Shown: one piece after another, positions 34,728 to 42,904 of the stretch
How the letters are laid out: each line of letters begins with the position of its first letter
Position numbering within the stretch: the stretch's first letter is position 1
Origin: Pseudomonas sp.
Lineage (GTDB): Bacteria; Pseudomonadota; Gammaproteobacteria; Pseudomonadales; Pseudomonadaceae
Assembly (NCBI RefSeq): GCF_030150285.1
Contig: NZ_JASLGE010000092.1
Coordinates: 1 to 64,000 of the forward strand
Length of the DNA stretch: 64,000 bases
Direction of reading: 5' to 3'
Made by a program: the position numbers and the translations under genes
Notes under the pieces: model-generated
The model's database searches: none
Seen by the model: only the letters and a program-made list of their open reading frames with translations
What the model was told of the DNA's origin: nothing

Positions 34728-35695
34728 TTTACGGCCCGAATACGGTCAATGGCGCCCTGGCCGAATTGCTTGGCGTAAGTCTCATAAGCGGGTTGTAGCG
34801 CTTGCTCGAAGGCCTCTTTATCGATATCGCTGACCACCTGCAGACCTTCCTTCTGCATCTGCGCGATCCCTTGCTGTTCAATGCGCTCGATCTCGTCGCG
34901 CTGGGCGTCACGCGCCGCGATGACCGCTTGCTGAATCAACGCTTGATCTGCAGGGGTCAGGCTGTTCCAGAAACTCGGGGACGCGATCTGAACGGTGGCG
35001 GTATAGAAATGCCCGGTCAGCGACATGTACTTCTGCACCTGATACAGCTTGGAGGTCACCATCACTGAAATGGGGTTTTCCTGGCCATCTACCGCGCCCT
35101 GCTCCAGCGCGCCGTACAGCTCGGGGAACGACATGGGCGTGGGCGATGCACCCAATGTGCGGAAGGCCAGGAGGTGCGTGTTGTTCTCCAGCGTGCGGAT
35201 CTTCAAACCGCGCAAATCTTCAGGCGTCTTCACCGGGTGCTTGTTGTTGGTGATATGGCGAAAACCGTTCTCACCCCACGCCAGGCCAACAAGGCCGCGT
35301 TCGGTCATTTTGTCCAGCAGTTCCTGGCCGATCGGGCCTTGAAGCACGGCCCGCATGTGCGGGGTATCGCGGAACAGGAAAGGGATATCGATGATGCCCG
35401 CTTCAGGCACGAAATTGGCCAGCGGACCATTGCCGCTGAGCATGATTTCCAGGGTGCCGAGCTGGATCGCCTCGAGCATTTCTCGCTCGCCTCCCAGGGC
35501 TGAAGCCGGGAACTGCTCGACCTCAAAGCGACCGTTACTGAGGCGGGTAACTTCTTTGGCGAAGGTGTCACCGGCCACACCGAAGTGCGAATTGGCGGGG
35601 TTGGCATAGCCGTACTTGATTTTGATCGGATCGGCGGAGGCGCTAAATGCGATTCCCATAGACAACACGATGCTGAGCGCTGCGCGAGCGAACAT
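34724..35695 (-). CDS. dctP: TRAP transporter substrate-binding protein (DctP)
   Basis: The 323-residue periplasmic protein starts at ATG 35695 with signal peptide MFARAALSIVLSMGIAFSASA. A longer frame upstream would disrupt the signal and is rejected. Family features are IKIKYGYANPANSHFGVAGDTFAKEV, FPASALGGEREMLEAIQLG, LRGLKIRTLENNTHLLAFRTLGA with the carboxylate-binding Arg, and VDGQENPISVM. It captures an organic acid for the DctQM permease. The linked racemase-family enzyme suggests an acid sugar or hydroxy acid. Confidence 0.92.
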   Translation of the reverse strand: MFARAALSIVLSMGIAFSASADPIKIKYGYANPANSHFGVAGDTFAKEVTRLSNGRFEVEQFPASALGGEREMLEAIQLGTLEIMLSGNGPLANFVPEAGIIDIPFLFRDTPHMRAVLQGPIGQELLDKMTERGLVGLAWGENGFRHITNNKHPVKTPEDLRGLKIRTLENNTHLLAFRTLGASPTPMSFPELYGALEQGAVDGQENPISVMVTSKLYQVQKYMSLTGHFYTATVQIASPSFWNSLTPADQALIQQAVIAARDAQRDEIERIEQQGIAQMQKEGLQVVSDIDKEAFEQALQPAYETYAKQFGQGAIDRIRAVK

Positions 35696-35735
35696 AGGTA
35701 CATCCTCTAAACATGCGAGAAGCCCGGGCGGTGGT

Positions 35736-36401
35736 CTAGGGGCGAGGTGTTTGCAAGTAGCTGGCCAGCATGCGACCGCTGAACACGCAGTGATGGCGTG
35801 CAGCCAGCTCAGCGCCCGTGATGTCACCGGCGATCAGAGTGTCTTTGAGTAAATCGTGATCGGTTACGATCTTGTTGACGTCCAGCCTGGCGATGTTCGC
35901 CGCACTGACATACAGGCGTACATGTTGCTGTACCAGCCCGTACTGATGAATCAACCGCCGGTTGCCCGACAGCTCAACCACTTTCACGTGAAAGTCGTAA
36001 TCTGCGGCCCCCAGGCGGGTCTGGTCATCGGTGGCGGCCGCCAGTACCAGGTCTTGGTAGGCTTGCCCGATGGCCGCAGCCTTAAGATCATCCATGCTGC
36101 CGGCCACCAGCGAAGCCGCCATGCCTTCAAGGCAGGCCCGCAAGCTGTAAAGCTCCAGGGCATCTTCGGCGCTGATGGAAAACACTTCCCAGCCAGCGGT
36201 TTTCTGCACCACCAGCCCTTCCAGTTGCAAACGCTGCAAGGCGGCACGGGTGGTGCTGCGCGACAGCGACAGCTGTTCGGCCAAGGGAATTTCCTTTAGC
36301 CGTTCACCGGGTTTGAACAGCCCGCTGAGAATGGCCTCACGAATGACCTGTGCACCCAGCTCGTCAAGGTTATGGCGTTCGATGGTCCTGAGTTTGAGCA
36401 T
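35736..36401 (-). CDS. GntR family regulator with FCD domain
   Basis: The 221-residue protein has a winged helix-turn-helix (LGAQVIREAILSGLFKPGERL, then LAEQLSLSRSTTRAALQRLQLEGLV) and a helical FCD ligand-binding domain (LYSLRACLEGMAASLVAG, DYDFHVKVVELSGNRRLIHQY, DHDLLKDTLIAGD) that usually binds a carboxylic acid through a metal. It is the first gene of the TRAP/racemase region, 40 bp upstream of dctP, and is the probable repressor. A perfect 18-bp palindrome 46 bp before its start is the likely operator, so it may repress itself and the operon. Confidence 0.88.
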   Translation of the reverse strand: MLKLRTIERHNLDELGAQVIREAILSGLFKPGERLKEIPLAEQLSLSRSTTRAALQRLQLEGLVVQKTAGWEVFSISAEDALELYSLRACLEGMAASLVAGSMDDLKAAAIGQAYQDLVLAAATDDQTRLGAADYDFHVKVVELSGNRRLIHQYGLVQQHVRLYVSAANIARLDVNKIVTDHDLLKDTLIAGDITGAELAARHHCVFSGRMLASYLQTPRP

Positions 36402-36442
36402 GGCAAGGGGCGCGATCAGCTGTGAAAGTCTGGCGAAGATAC

Positions 36443-36464
36443 ATTGTTAACAATTAATTGTTAA
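36443..36464. promoter_or_regulatory. Overlapping palindromes, probable operator of the FCD-GntR regulator
   Basis: TTAACAATTAATTGTTAA (36447-36464) is a perfect 18-bp palindrome. It overlaps a second perfect 12-bp palindrome, ATTGTTAACAAT (36443-36454). The TTGT-TA-ACAA form resembles FCD-GntR operators. The site lies between the divergent GntR and DUF2388 genes. Confidence 0.65.
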
Positions 36465-36561
36465 AGGCCAGTTACTGCTAAGCATATAGCCGAATCCACA
36501 CTGACCTTGGCTTCTGGTAGGGTGTCAGGCCTTGTCTGCGGAAAAAGGAAAGCCGCCCACC

Positions 36562-36894
36562 ATGGTATTGCGCACCGCTACGCTCAGCATCGCCCTCCTC
36601 GCGTCAATCAGTGCCCACCACGCCGCAGCCGCCGAGAACGCCAACCCGTTCGATAAAACGCTGATGTACATCACGTTCATCCCCACCATTTTGGTGGCAG
36701 GCACCACCTCACTGACGTCCGACGCGCCAAAGCTGTTCAAGCCCGCAAAAAGCGACGCCCTGGCGTTTATCGGTTCTGATGGAGAAATTCGGGGAGCGGA
36801 ATTCGAGCAAGCGGTGCGGTATTACCGGGCCCATTACAGCCCACCGCTGATGTCCGATGCGCAACTGGCCCAGGCAATTGCGGCGACCTACTGA
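36562..36894 (+). CDS. DUF2388 family small secreted protein
   Basis: The 110-residue precursor starts at ATG 36562 with signal peptide MVLRTATLSIALLASISAHHAAA. The mature protein has the features of the Pseudomonas DUF2388 family: LMYITFIPTILVAGTTSLTSD, then DALAFIGSDGEIRGAEFEQAVRYYR. It ends with LAQAIAATY. The function of the family is unknown. It is monocistronic and divergent from the GntR gene. Confidence 0.82.
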   Translation: MVLRTATLSIALLASISAHHAAAAENANPFDKTLMYITFIPTILVAGTTSLTSDAPKLFKPAKSDALAFIGSDGEIRGAEFEQAVRYYRAHYSPPLMSDAQLAQAIAATY

Positions 36895-37006
36895 GCGCGC
36901 CGCGCAGCGCTGCAGGCGCAACCGGCTTATTAGCGGTGCCTGAGTTTTCCCTGCCAACGTCTGTCAAAGACAGCCAGCAGGGAGACCGGGCAACCCGTCT
37001 GGGGCG

Positions 37007-37606
37007 TCAATCCAGCAATTGGTAGCTGAACGTGTGGCATTGATTGAACTTGCACTGAACGCCAACGGACACGAAATTGATGACCCCGACAGCGATCACA
37101 TAGAAGCTCAAGACCCGCGCAATCGCTCTCAGGCTCGGGTAGTGTGAAACGCGCTTCTCCCGCGAAGGTGATTGGCCACCCCAGACAATCAGTTGAAACG
37201 CGATCGCGGTAATCAGGCAAACGGCAATGATCACTGACCACACCGGCATATGCAGCCCGAACACCGCGCTCCCGACATACTCGTGACCCGGCCGTGGATA
37301 GATATCAAGTAAGGTTTGGCGCACCGACACGATCAGCAGGAACACTGAAAAAATCAGGCTGACACCCGTGTTGGTATAAGAAAAACCATGTCGAAATTGT
37401 TGGATAATTCCAAAACACACCCCCAACATGGCCGCGCGCTGCAACAGGCACAGCGGGCACGGCAACTCACCTTCAACATATTGCAGCGTCATGGCCGTGG
37501 TTAATATTCCGGCAATGACTGCCATCATGCCCAACATATACACATAGAGCATCGGCGGCCCCACTTCATCCCAAACAACCGCAGCCCTGTTTAACAATCC
37601 TTTCAT
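37007..37606 (-). CDS. DsbB-family disulfide bond formation protein, atypical cysteine layout
   Basis: The 199-residue protein has five predicted membrane segments. After the first comes ELPCPLCLLQR (Cys50, Cys53), the DsbB-type active site with the following Arg. The loop between helices three and four (LDIYPRPGHEYVGSAVFGLH) contains no cysteine, whereas classical DsbB has its second pair there. Instead two cysteines lie at the extreme C terminus (Cys185 and Cys190), which would face the periplasm after a fifth helix. It may reoxidise a thioredoxin-like partner with quinone in a rearranged way. The ATG at 37606 is preferred over a GTG four codons earlier because of AGGAG spacing. The next gene upstream (34 bp) is a small membrane protein. 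Confidence 0.78.
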   Translation of the reverse strand: MKGLLNRAAVVWDEVGPPMLYVYMLGMMAVIAGILTTAMTLQYVEGELPCPLCLLQRAAMLGVCFGIIQQFRHGFSYTNTGVSLIFSVFLLIVSVRQTLLDIYPRPGHEYVGSAVFGLHMPVWSVIIAVCLITAIAFQLIVWGGQSPSREKRVSHYPSLRAIARVLSFYVIAVGVINFVSVGVQCKFNQCHTFSYQLLD

Positions 37607-37640
37607 AGTGATCCACACTCCTGTTGCGCAAACTGTATAA

Positions 37641-37853
37641 CTAGACCGTCGAAGCCGACACGGCGTTATCGTTCATGAGCTGCACTTGAATCCAGGGCAT
37701 TCTGAAGCCATAGTCCGGGCTATAAATTTCCCAAAGAAACTGTTTGACCGCCAATACAAAGAACAGAAAAATCAAACACAACGACAGTCGCCTATGGCCC
37801 AAACCGCCCACCACAAGGGCCAAGGCAAGTACCGCAAAGACAATAAACATCAT
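37641..37853 (-). CDS. Small two-helix membrane protein (DUF5993-like)
   Basis: The 70-residue protein has two hydrophobic helices (MMFIVFAVLALALVVGGLG and LCLIFLFFVLAVKQFLWEIY) and a short hydrophilic tail. Its size and place just before a DsbB-like gene fit the DUF5993-type proteins that I recall beside such genes, but this is from memory and not tested. A GGAG site precedes the ATG. It probably forms an operon with the DsbB-like gene. Confidence 0.6.
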   Translation of the reverse strand: MMFIVFAVLALALVVGGLGHRRLSLCLIFLFFVLAVKQFLWEIYSPDYGFRMPWIQVQLMNDNAVSASTV

Positions 37854-38108
37854 AAGTGAATAAACTCCTTTTAATGGCCTCTACACGAGGGCCGCCTTCT
37901 TCCTGAGACGCCTTCAGCCCATCACATGAACTGAAAAAGAGTGGCCGTGCAGTCGTAATAAAAAGTGAGGTTAGACCAGCACTATTTAAAAGCAAGGCAC
38001 GGGCCACCTGCTGCACGCCGGGGCTGGCACACCGAACCAGCCACCGCTGCAGTGCTCGTAATAAGCGCCTCTCAACGCTGGGCAGCGTGCTCGCTGAACT
38101 CGCGCAAC

Positions 38109-39272
38109 TTACGCCACCTGCCCACACCTGACGGCCTGGCGCCGCATGCCCAGCACCATCAGCAAGCCCAAACCCGCCATCAGGGCACCGGCCAGGGAGA
38201 TGGCCGGGTAGCCCAGCCCGGCGTTGATCACAGCCCCTCCCAGCGCCGCGCCAATGGCATTGCCGAAGTTGAACGCGCCAATGTTCATCGCCGACGCCAG
38301 GTTGGGTGCCTCTTTGGCGGCTTCCATCACTCGCATCTGCAGGGGCGGTACCAGCGCAAAACTGGCGGCACCCCACAGCACAATCGACAAGGCAGCGGGA
38401 ATCGACCATTGCATCAGCACCGAGAACGCAAGCAGTACGGCAATCAGCAGCACAAACGAGAGGATCAAGGTACGGTCCACCGAACGGTCCGCCGATTTAC
38501 CGCCCCACACGTTGCCCAAGGTCAACCCAATTCCGAACAGCACCAGCATGCCGGTGACGAAGTTGGTCGAGGCATGGGTGACGGTGCGCAGGATAGGCGC
38601 GATATAGGTGAACACCGTGAACATGGCACTGGACCCCACGACCGTTAGCGCCAGCGCCGCCAGCACTGGCCCGCGACCCAGCACGCGAACCTCGGCCATC
38701 AGCCCGTCATTTTTCGCCACGGCCACTGTCGGCAGCGCCCACCACAGTGCCGCCATGACGAACGCACCCAGCCCGGTAATTCCCCAGAAAGCGGTACGCC
38801 AACCAAAGTGCTCGCCAAACCAGGTGGCCAGAGGCACACCGCCAATGGTGGCCAGGGTCAGCCCCAAAAACATCGCAGCCACGGCCCCTGCGCGCTTGTC
38901 GGGGGCTACCACGCTGGCGGCCACAATGGAGCCGACGCCAAAAAAAGCGCCATGGTTCAGCGATGTCACCAGCCGGGCGATCATTAAGGTCTGGTAGTCG
39001 GCCGCCAGTGCCGACAGCAGATTACCCAGAGTGAAAATCGCCATCAGCCCGACCAGCAGGTAGCGGCGCGGAACGCGGGCCGTCGCCAGGGTCATGATCG
39101 GGGCACCGATCAGCACGCCCATGGCGTAGGCACTCACCAACAGCCCGGCGGCGGGAATGGAGACGTCCAGGTCGCTGGCGATGGCGGGCAACATGCCCAT
39201 GGGCGCGAACTCCGTGACGCCGATGCCGAAGGCACCGATGGACAGGGCTAAAAGAGGGGGATTGATACGCAT
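38109..39272 (-). CDS. MFS exporter (AraJ/CmlA-like, DHA1 family)
   Basis: The 387-residue protein has 12 predicted membrane helices and DHA1 features. It starts LLALSIGAFGIGVTEFAPMGMLPAIASDL and continues with LVSAYAMGVLIGAPIMTLATARVPRRYLLVGLM (motif A region) and ARLVTSLNHGAFFGVGSIVAA. It probably exports sugars, arabinose-like compounds or drugs such as chloramphenicol. The true substrate is unknown. It is divergent from a LysR gene 94 bp away, which is the likely regulator. Confidence 0.87.
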   Translation of the reverse strand: MRINPPLLALSIGAFGIGVTEFAPMGMLPAIASDLDVSIPAAGLLVSAYAMGVLIGAPIMTLATARVPRRYLLVGLMAIFTLGNLLSALAADYQTLMIARLVTSLNHGAFFGVGSIVAASVVAPDKRAGAVAAMFLGLTLATIGGVPLATWFGEHFGWRTAFWGITGLGAFVMAALWWALPTVAVAKNDGLMAEVRVLGRGPVLAALALTVVGSSAMFTVFTYIAPILRTVTHASTNFVTGMLVLFGIGLTLGNVWGGKSADRSVDRTLILSFVLLIAVLLAFSVLMQWSIPAALSIVLWGAASFALVPPLQMRVMEAAKEAPNLASAMNIGAFNFGNAIGAALGGAVINAGLGYPAISLAGALMAGLGLLMVLGMRRQAVRCGQVA

Positions 39273-39366
39273 GCTTGACTCCTGATTAATGAGCCAAATG
39301 CTACAATTCTGCCTTTTCCAGCAGTAGCCCTCGCCTGGGCACTACAGCTTTGCGTGGAGCGCACAA

Positions 39367-40260
39367 ATGGACCTGAGCGGTCGGTCGGGAGAAATGACAG
39401 TGTTCGCCATGGTTGCGCAACAGGGCAGCCTGTCGGGCGCGGCGCGGGCATTAGGCCTTACGCCGTCGTCTGTCAGCCGCATCATCGCCCGCACCGAGCA
39501 ACGCATTGGCACCCGCTTGCTGCTGCGCACTACGCGGGCCATCACCTTCACTCCCGAAGGCGAAGCGTACCTTCGTGGCGCGCGTCGAATCCTCGCCGAT
39601 ATGGCGGAAGTCGAAGACGCGATCACCGACCAGGGTGCCCCCCGGGGGCGTTTGAGAGTCAGCGCGGCACTCGCCCATGGCAGGCTGTTCGTCGTACCGC
39701 TCATTGCGGCGTTCAGCGCGCGCTACCCCGCCATCGTGGTCGATTTGCTGCTGGGGGATGAGATCGTCGATATTCTGGGCGGGCAAGCCGACGTGGCGAT
39801 CCGCTTCGGCCCGTTACCCGACAGCCCATTGACCGCGCGCCTTATCGGCTCGACCGGGCAGGTCATCGTGGCGTCGCCGGACTACTTGGCGCGCCAGGGT
39901 ACGCCCCTGACACCCCACGATTTACTCGACCACAACTGCCTGCGGTTCAATTTTCGGCGTGCCGCGCCCGACTGGCCATTTCGCCAGAACGGCCAGGATT
40001 TTTCGCTCAAGGTGGCCGGCACTATCGAGGGCAACAGTGGCGAGGCATTATCTCAGTTCGCCAGGCTGGGGGCAGGCATCGCGCGCATTGGTGCCTTCAG
40101 CGTGGCAGACGAATTGGCAAACGGTCAGTTGGTCCCGCTTCTTGAGGCGTACAACCCCGGAGATCGCGAGCCGATCCATGCGGTGTTCGTCGCCGGTGCC
40201 GCGATGCCCGCGCGCGTCAGGGCTTTTGTCGATTTCTTGATGGAATCTGTGCAGCCGTGA
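39367..40260 (+). CDS. LysR family transcriptional regulator
   Basis: The 297-residue protein has the LysR helix-turn-helix (VFAMVAQQGSLSGAARALG, LTPSSVSRIIARTEQRIGTRLL) followed by RTTRAITFTPEGEAYL and an effector domain. It belongs to the large CrgA/DsdC-like branch. GGAG lies about ten bases before the ATG. The gene is divergent from the MFS exporter and probably controls it. Its stop is 20 bp from that of the convergent lipoprotein gene. Confidence 0.86.
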   Translation: MDLSGRSGEMTVFAMVAQQGSLSGAARALGLTPSSVSRIIARTEQRIGTRLLLRTTRAITFTPEGEAYLRGARRILADMAEVEDAITDQGAPRGRLRVSAALAHGRLFVVPLIAAFSARYPAIVVDLLLGDEIVDILGGQADVAIRFGPLPDSPLTARLIGSTGQVIVASPDYLARQGTPLTPHDLLDHNCLRFNFRRAAPDWPFRQNGQDFSLKVAGTIEGNSGEALSQFARLGAGIARIGAFSVADELANGQLVPLLEAYNPGDREPIHAVFVAGAAMPARVRAFVDFLMESVQP

Positions 40261-40280
40261 AGGGGCAGGCTCGTTGCCGC

Positions 40281-40721
40281 TCAGCGTGCGCTTGACGCAC
40301 ACCCGGCGTGCCGTTCATTGCCATGGGTCCAGACGGAAGTGAAGGCGAATGCCTCTCCCGACATGGTATCAACGCAAGGTTCACGGGTGATGAGCAGCGT
40401 AAAGGCGTCAGTGCCGTCTACCCCGCTGTATTGCACACCCTCATCGCCCGCAACCACTTGACCCACGCTCAGCTCAGTGCCCTGCAGGTTTTCTGGTGTG
40501 ATCAACGTCAGCGTTGCGCCGGTGGCCTTGATCGTCCAGAACGGCTCATTGCCGCGTGCGACAAACAACCCGCTCGCATCGCCTGACGCACGGCTCTGCA
40601 CCGAGCCCGCCTGGGCGGTTTGCGGGGTAACGGCTTCGTCCACAGAACGATGCGGGGCACAGGCCGTCAATGCCAGCACGACAAAAGCGCCACCCAGGAG
40701 CGAAAAAGCTTTCTGACTCAT
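40281..40721 (-). CDS. COG3650-like lipoprotein
   Basis: The 146-residue lipoprotein starts at ATG 40721 with MSQKAFSLLGGAFVVLALTAC (lipobox LTAC, Cys21). The mature domain has FVARGNEPFWTIKATGATLTL and ends with REPCVDTMSGEAFAFTSVW and CASSAR. The G-N-E-P-F-W and C-x-D-x-M-S-G motifs match the COG3650 family of small envelope lipoproteins, often annotated as membrane proteins of unknown function. It is a single gene. Confidence 0.78.
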   Translation of the reverse strand: MSQKAFSLLGGAFVVLALTACAPHRSVDEAVTPQTAQAGSVQSRASGDASGLFVARGNEPFWTIKATGATLTLITPENLQGTELSVGQVVAGDEGVQYSGVDGTDAFTLLITREPCVDTMSGEAFAFTSVWTHGNERHAGCASSAR

Positions 40722-40895
40722 TGTGTTGAAATCCTTATGTGAGCAAGGGCTCAATTTAACCTAAACCACGCGCATTACCAGACGCGGTCCGAAATGCACC
40801 TGCAGCAGGAAGGGATTCGCCAAGATCAGACTTAAAAACCAACGTTCGTTTCTATTACCTCTCCATAGCCATTAGAATGCCATCCAACCAAGGAC

Positions 40896-42815
40896 GTGAT
40901 CACAGGTTCATCCATTCAATTCCGAAAAAATATAAATGCACTACGCGCACTCGCCGTCATTAGCGTGGTGTTGTTTCACTTCAAAATAGGCGGGTTCACT
41001 GGCGGTTTTGCAGGGGTCGACATTTTCTTCGTTATTTCCGGTTTCTTAATGACCGGGATTATTTTCAACGGCCTGCAACAGCAACACTTCTCGCTTCTGG
41101 GATTTTACGCCTCCAGGGCGCGGCGAATTATCCCGGCGCTCCTGACACTGTGCGTCGCCTTGTTGATGTTCGGCTTCGTTTACCTGCCCCTGGATGACTA
41201 CCGGGATGTCATCCGGTCTATTAAAAGCAGCCTGCTGTTCAGTTCCAACTTCATGTTTGCCAAAGAGGGCGACTATTTCTCTGCGCCCCTGCATGAGAAC
41301 TGGTTGTTGCACACCTGGTCACTGTCGGTCGAATGGCAGTTTTACATGCTCTACCCCCTCGTTTTGATGGCGCTCCACAGATTTATGGGGGCGCACAAAA
41401 CCAAAGCGGCGCTGGTGCTGTTGGCCTTGAGTTCTCTGGGGGCATCGGTCTACTTGACCCATACCCAGCCGGTATTTGCGTTTTATATGTTGCCTACCCG
41501 CGCCTGGGAACTGATGGCGGGCGGGCTGCTGTTCCTGTTTCCCCTGCAATTTGGCAAGCGAACAGGGTACGCCGTTGAGGCGCTGGGGCTGGCGGCCATT
41601 GCGGCCAGTGTCTTTTTCTTTACCGAACAGGATCGGTGGCCAGGGTATCTCGCCCTGCTGCCGGTCATCGGTACCGCGCTGGTGATCAGTGCCAATACCC
41701 AGTCGGCCTTTAGCACTCACCGTGCGTTGCAATACTGCGGCAACATCTCGTACTCCGTGTACGTGTGGCACTGGCCGCTGGTGGTGTTCCTGTATACCTG
41801 CGGGCTGCTGAACAGCTGGCCACATGTGGTGGCGGCCATTGCCCTGTCTTTCGTGCTGGGGGCCCTGTCTTACACCTGGATTGAGTCGAAAACAAAGAAA
41901 ATCACCACCGCGCCACGCGCTATTTTCAAATATGCAGCGTTTGTCATCGCCATGGTTACCCTCTCGGCAATTACCGCCTCGGTGGTCAAAGACCATCCGG
42001 GTGTCCGGTTTGCCTACGTGGACCTGGGGCAACCCGAATACGCCAGCAAGCTCTTCAAACAAGAGTGCTTGCCCAACGCCTACGACGCCGCGGATTGCAA
42101 ACTGGGATCAGGCGATGTCTCTGTGATTTTGTTCGGCGACAGCCACGCGCAGTCGACCGCTGCCGCCGTACAGGTCGAGAACCCTCAGGCGGCTCTGGCC
42201 TGGGCGCGGGGCGGGTGTCCCACGTTAGAGACGTTTGAGTTGTATAACAAAGAACAAGCCGATAAGTGCCACGGCTTCAACAACGAAAAACTGGACGTAT
42301 TGAAGAACCAGTACGCGGGTATCCCCGTCGTGCTATTTAGCCGTGCCGCCATGTACACCGACACAAGCCGGGGCAACAGTCATCGTATTTACTTCCCGGG
42401 GCAGGAGCAGTTGTCGGGTCAAGCGTTCAACAATGCTTACATTGCCGAATACACCCGAACCGTCTGCTCCATTGCGCAGAATCACCCGGTGTATATCGTC
42501 AAGCCCATCCCTGAAATGCCCTTCAGCATTTACAAGGGGCTGAACCTGCATACGCGTATTTTTCAGCACACCTCCGACATCTCAGTTCCACTGGCAGATT
42601 ATGAACAGCGCAATCGGGTTGCCAACCGTGCGATCGAGAGCGCTGCAACGCACTGCCAGGCCAAGGTGCTTGACCCCATTCCCTACCTTTGCGCCAAGGG
42701 CCAATGCATGGGTTCAAAGGACGGTGTGCCGTTGTATTACGACGACAACCATCTGGTTGACGCAGGTAATGAACAGTTGAAAGGGCTGTTCAATGAAGTG
42801 TTTGACCCCTCCTGA
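40896..42815 (+). CDS. OafA/YrhL-type membrane acyltransferase with SGNH domain
   Basis: The 639-residue protein has an acyltransferase-3 membrane domain of about ten helices (NINALRALAVISVVLFHF, GGFAGVDIFFVISGFLMTGII, HTWSLSVEWQFYMLYPLVL) in residues 10 to 350. A C-terminal SGNH hydrolase-like domain starts at VILFGDSHAQSTAA and carries the late DDNHLVDAG block with the Asp-x-x-His dyad. Such two-domain proteins O-acetylate lipopolysaccharide O antigen or other glycans. The best start is GTG 40896 with AAGGA close upstream. There is no glycan gene cluster nearby, so the acceptor is unknown. Confidence 0.85.
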   Translation: MITGSSIQFRKNINALRALAVISVVLFHFKIGGFTGGFAGVDIFFVISGFLMTGIIFNGLQQQHFSLLGFYASRARRIIPALLTLCVALLMFGFVYLPLDDYRDVIRSIKSSLLFSSNFMFAKEGDYFSAPLHENWLLHTWSLSVEWQFYMLYPLVLMALHRFMGAHKTKAALVLLALSSLGASVYLTHTQPVFAFYMLPTRAWELMAGGLLFLFPLQFGKRTGYAVEALGLAAIAASVFFFTEQDRWPGYLALLPVIGTALVISANTQSAFSTHRALQYCGNISYSVYVWHWPLVVFLYTCGLLNSWPHVVAAIALSFVLGALSYTWIESKTKKITTAPRAIFKYAAFVIAMVTLSAITASVVKDHPGVRFAYVDLGQPEYASKLFKQECLPNAYDAADCKLGSGDVSVILFGDSHAQSTAAAVQVENPQAALAWARGGCPTLETFELYNKEQADKCHGFNNEKLDVLKNQYAGIPVVLFSRAAMYTDTSRGNSHRIYFPGQEQLSGQAFNNAYIAEYTRTVCSIAQNHPVYIVKPIPEMPFSIYKGLNLHTRIFQHTSDISVPLADYEQRNRVANRAIESAATHCQAKVLDPIPYLCAKGQCMGSKDGVPLYYDDNHLVDAGNEQLKGLFNEVFDPS

Positions 42816-42853
42816 GCCCCTCTTGTCAGTCGCTTAAGGTGCTTCGAAAGGCA

Positions 42854-42896
42854 CGTGCTGCCTGATCAGCACGAGCCCGGCCTGCCCGTGCAGGCC
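42854..42896. terminator. Two tandem hairpins between convergent genes
   Basis: CGTGCTG/CAGCACG (42854-42873, 7 bp) and GGCCTGC/GCAGGCC (42879-42896, 7 bp, loop CCGT) lie between the stops of the acyltransferase and the FAD dehydrogenase. There is no T run. They probably form a bidirectional termination zone. Confidence 0.5.
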
Positions 42897-42904
42897 AGGT
42901 GGGT

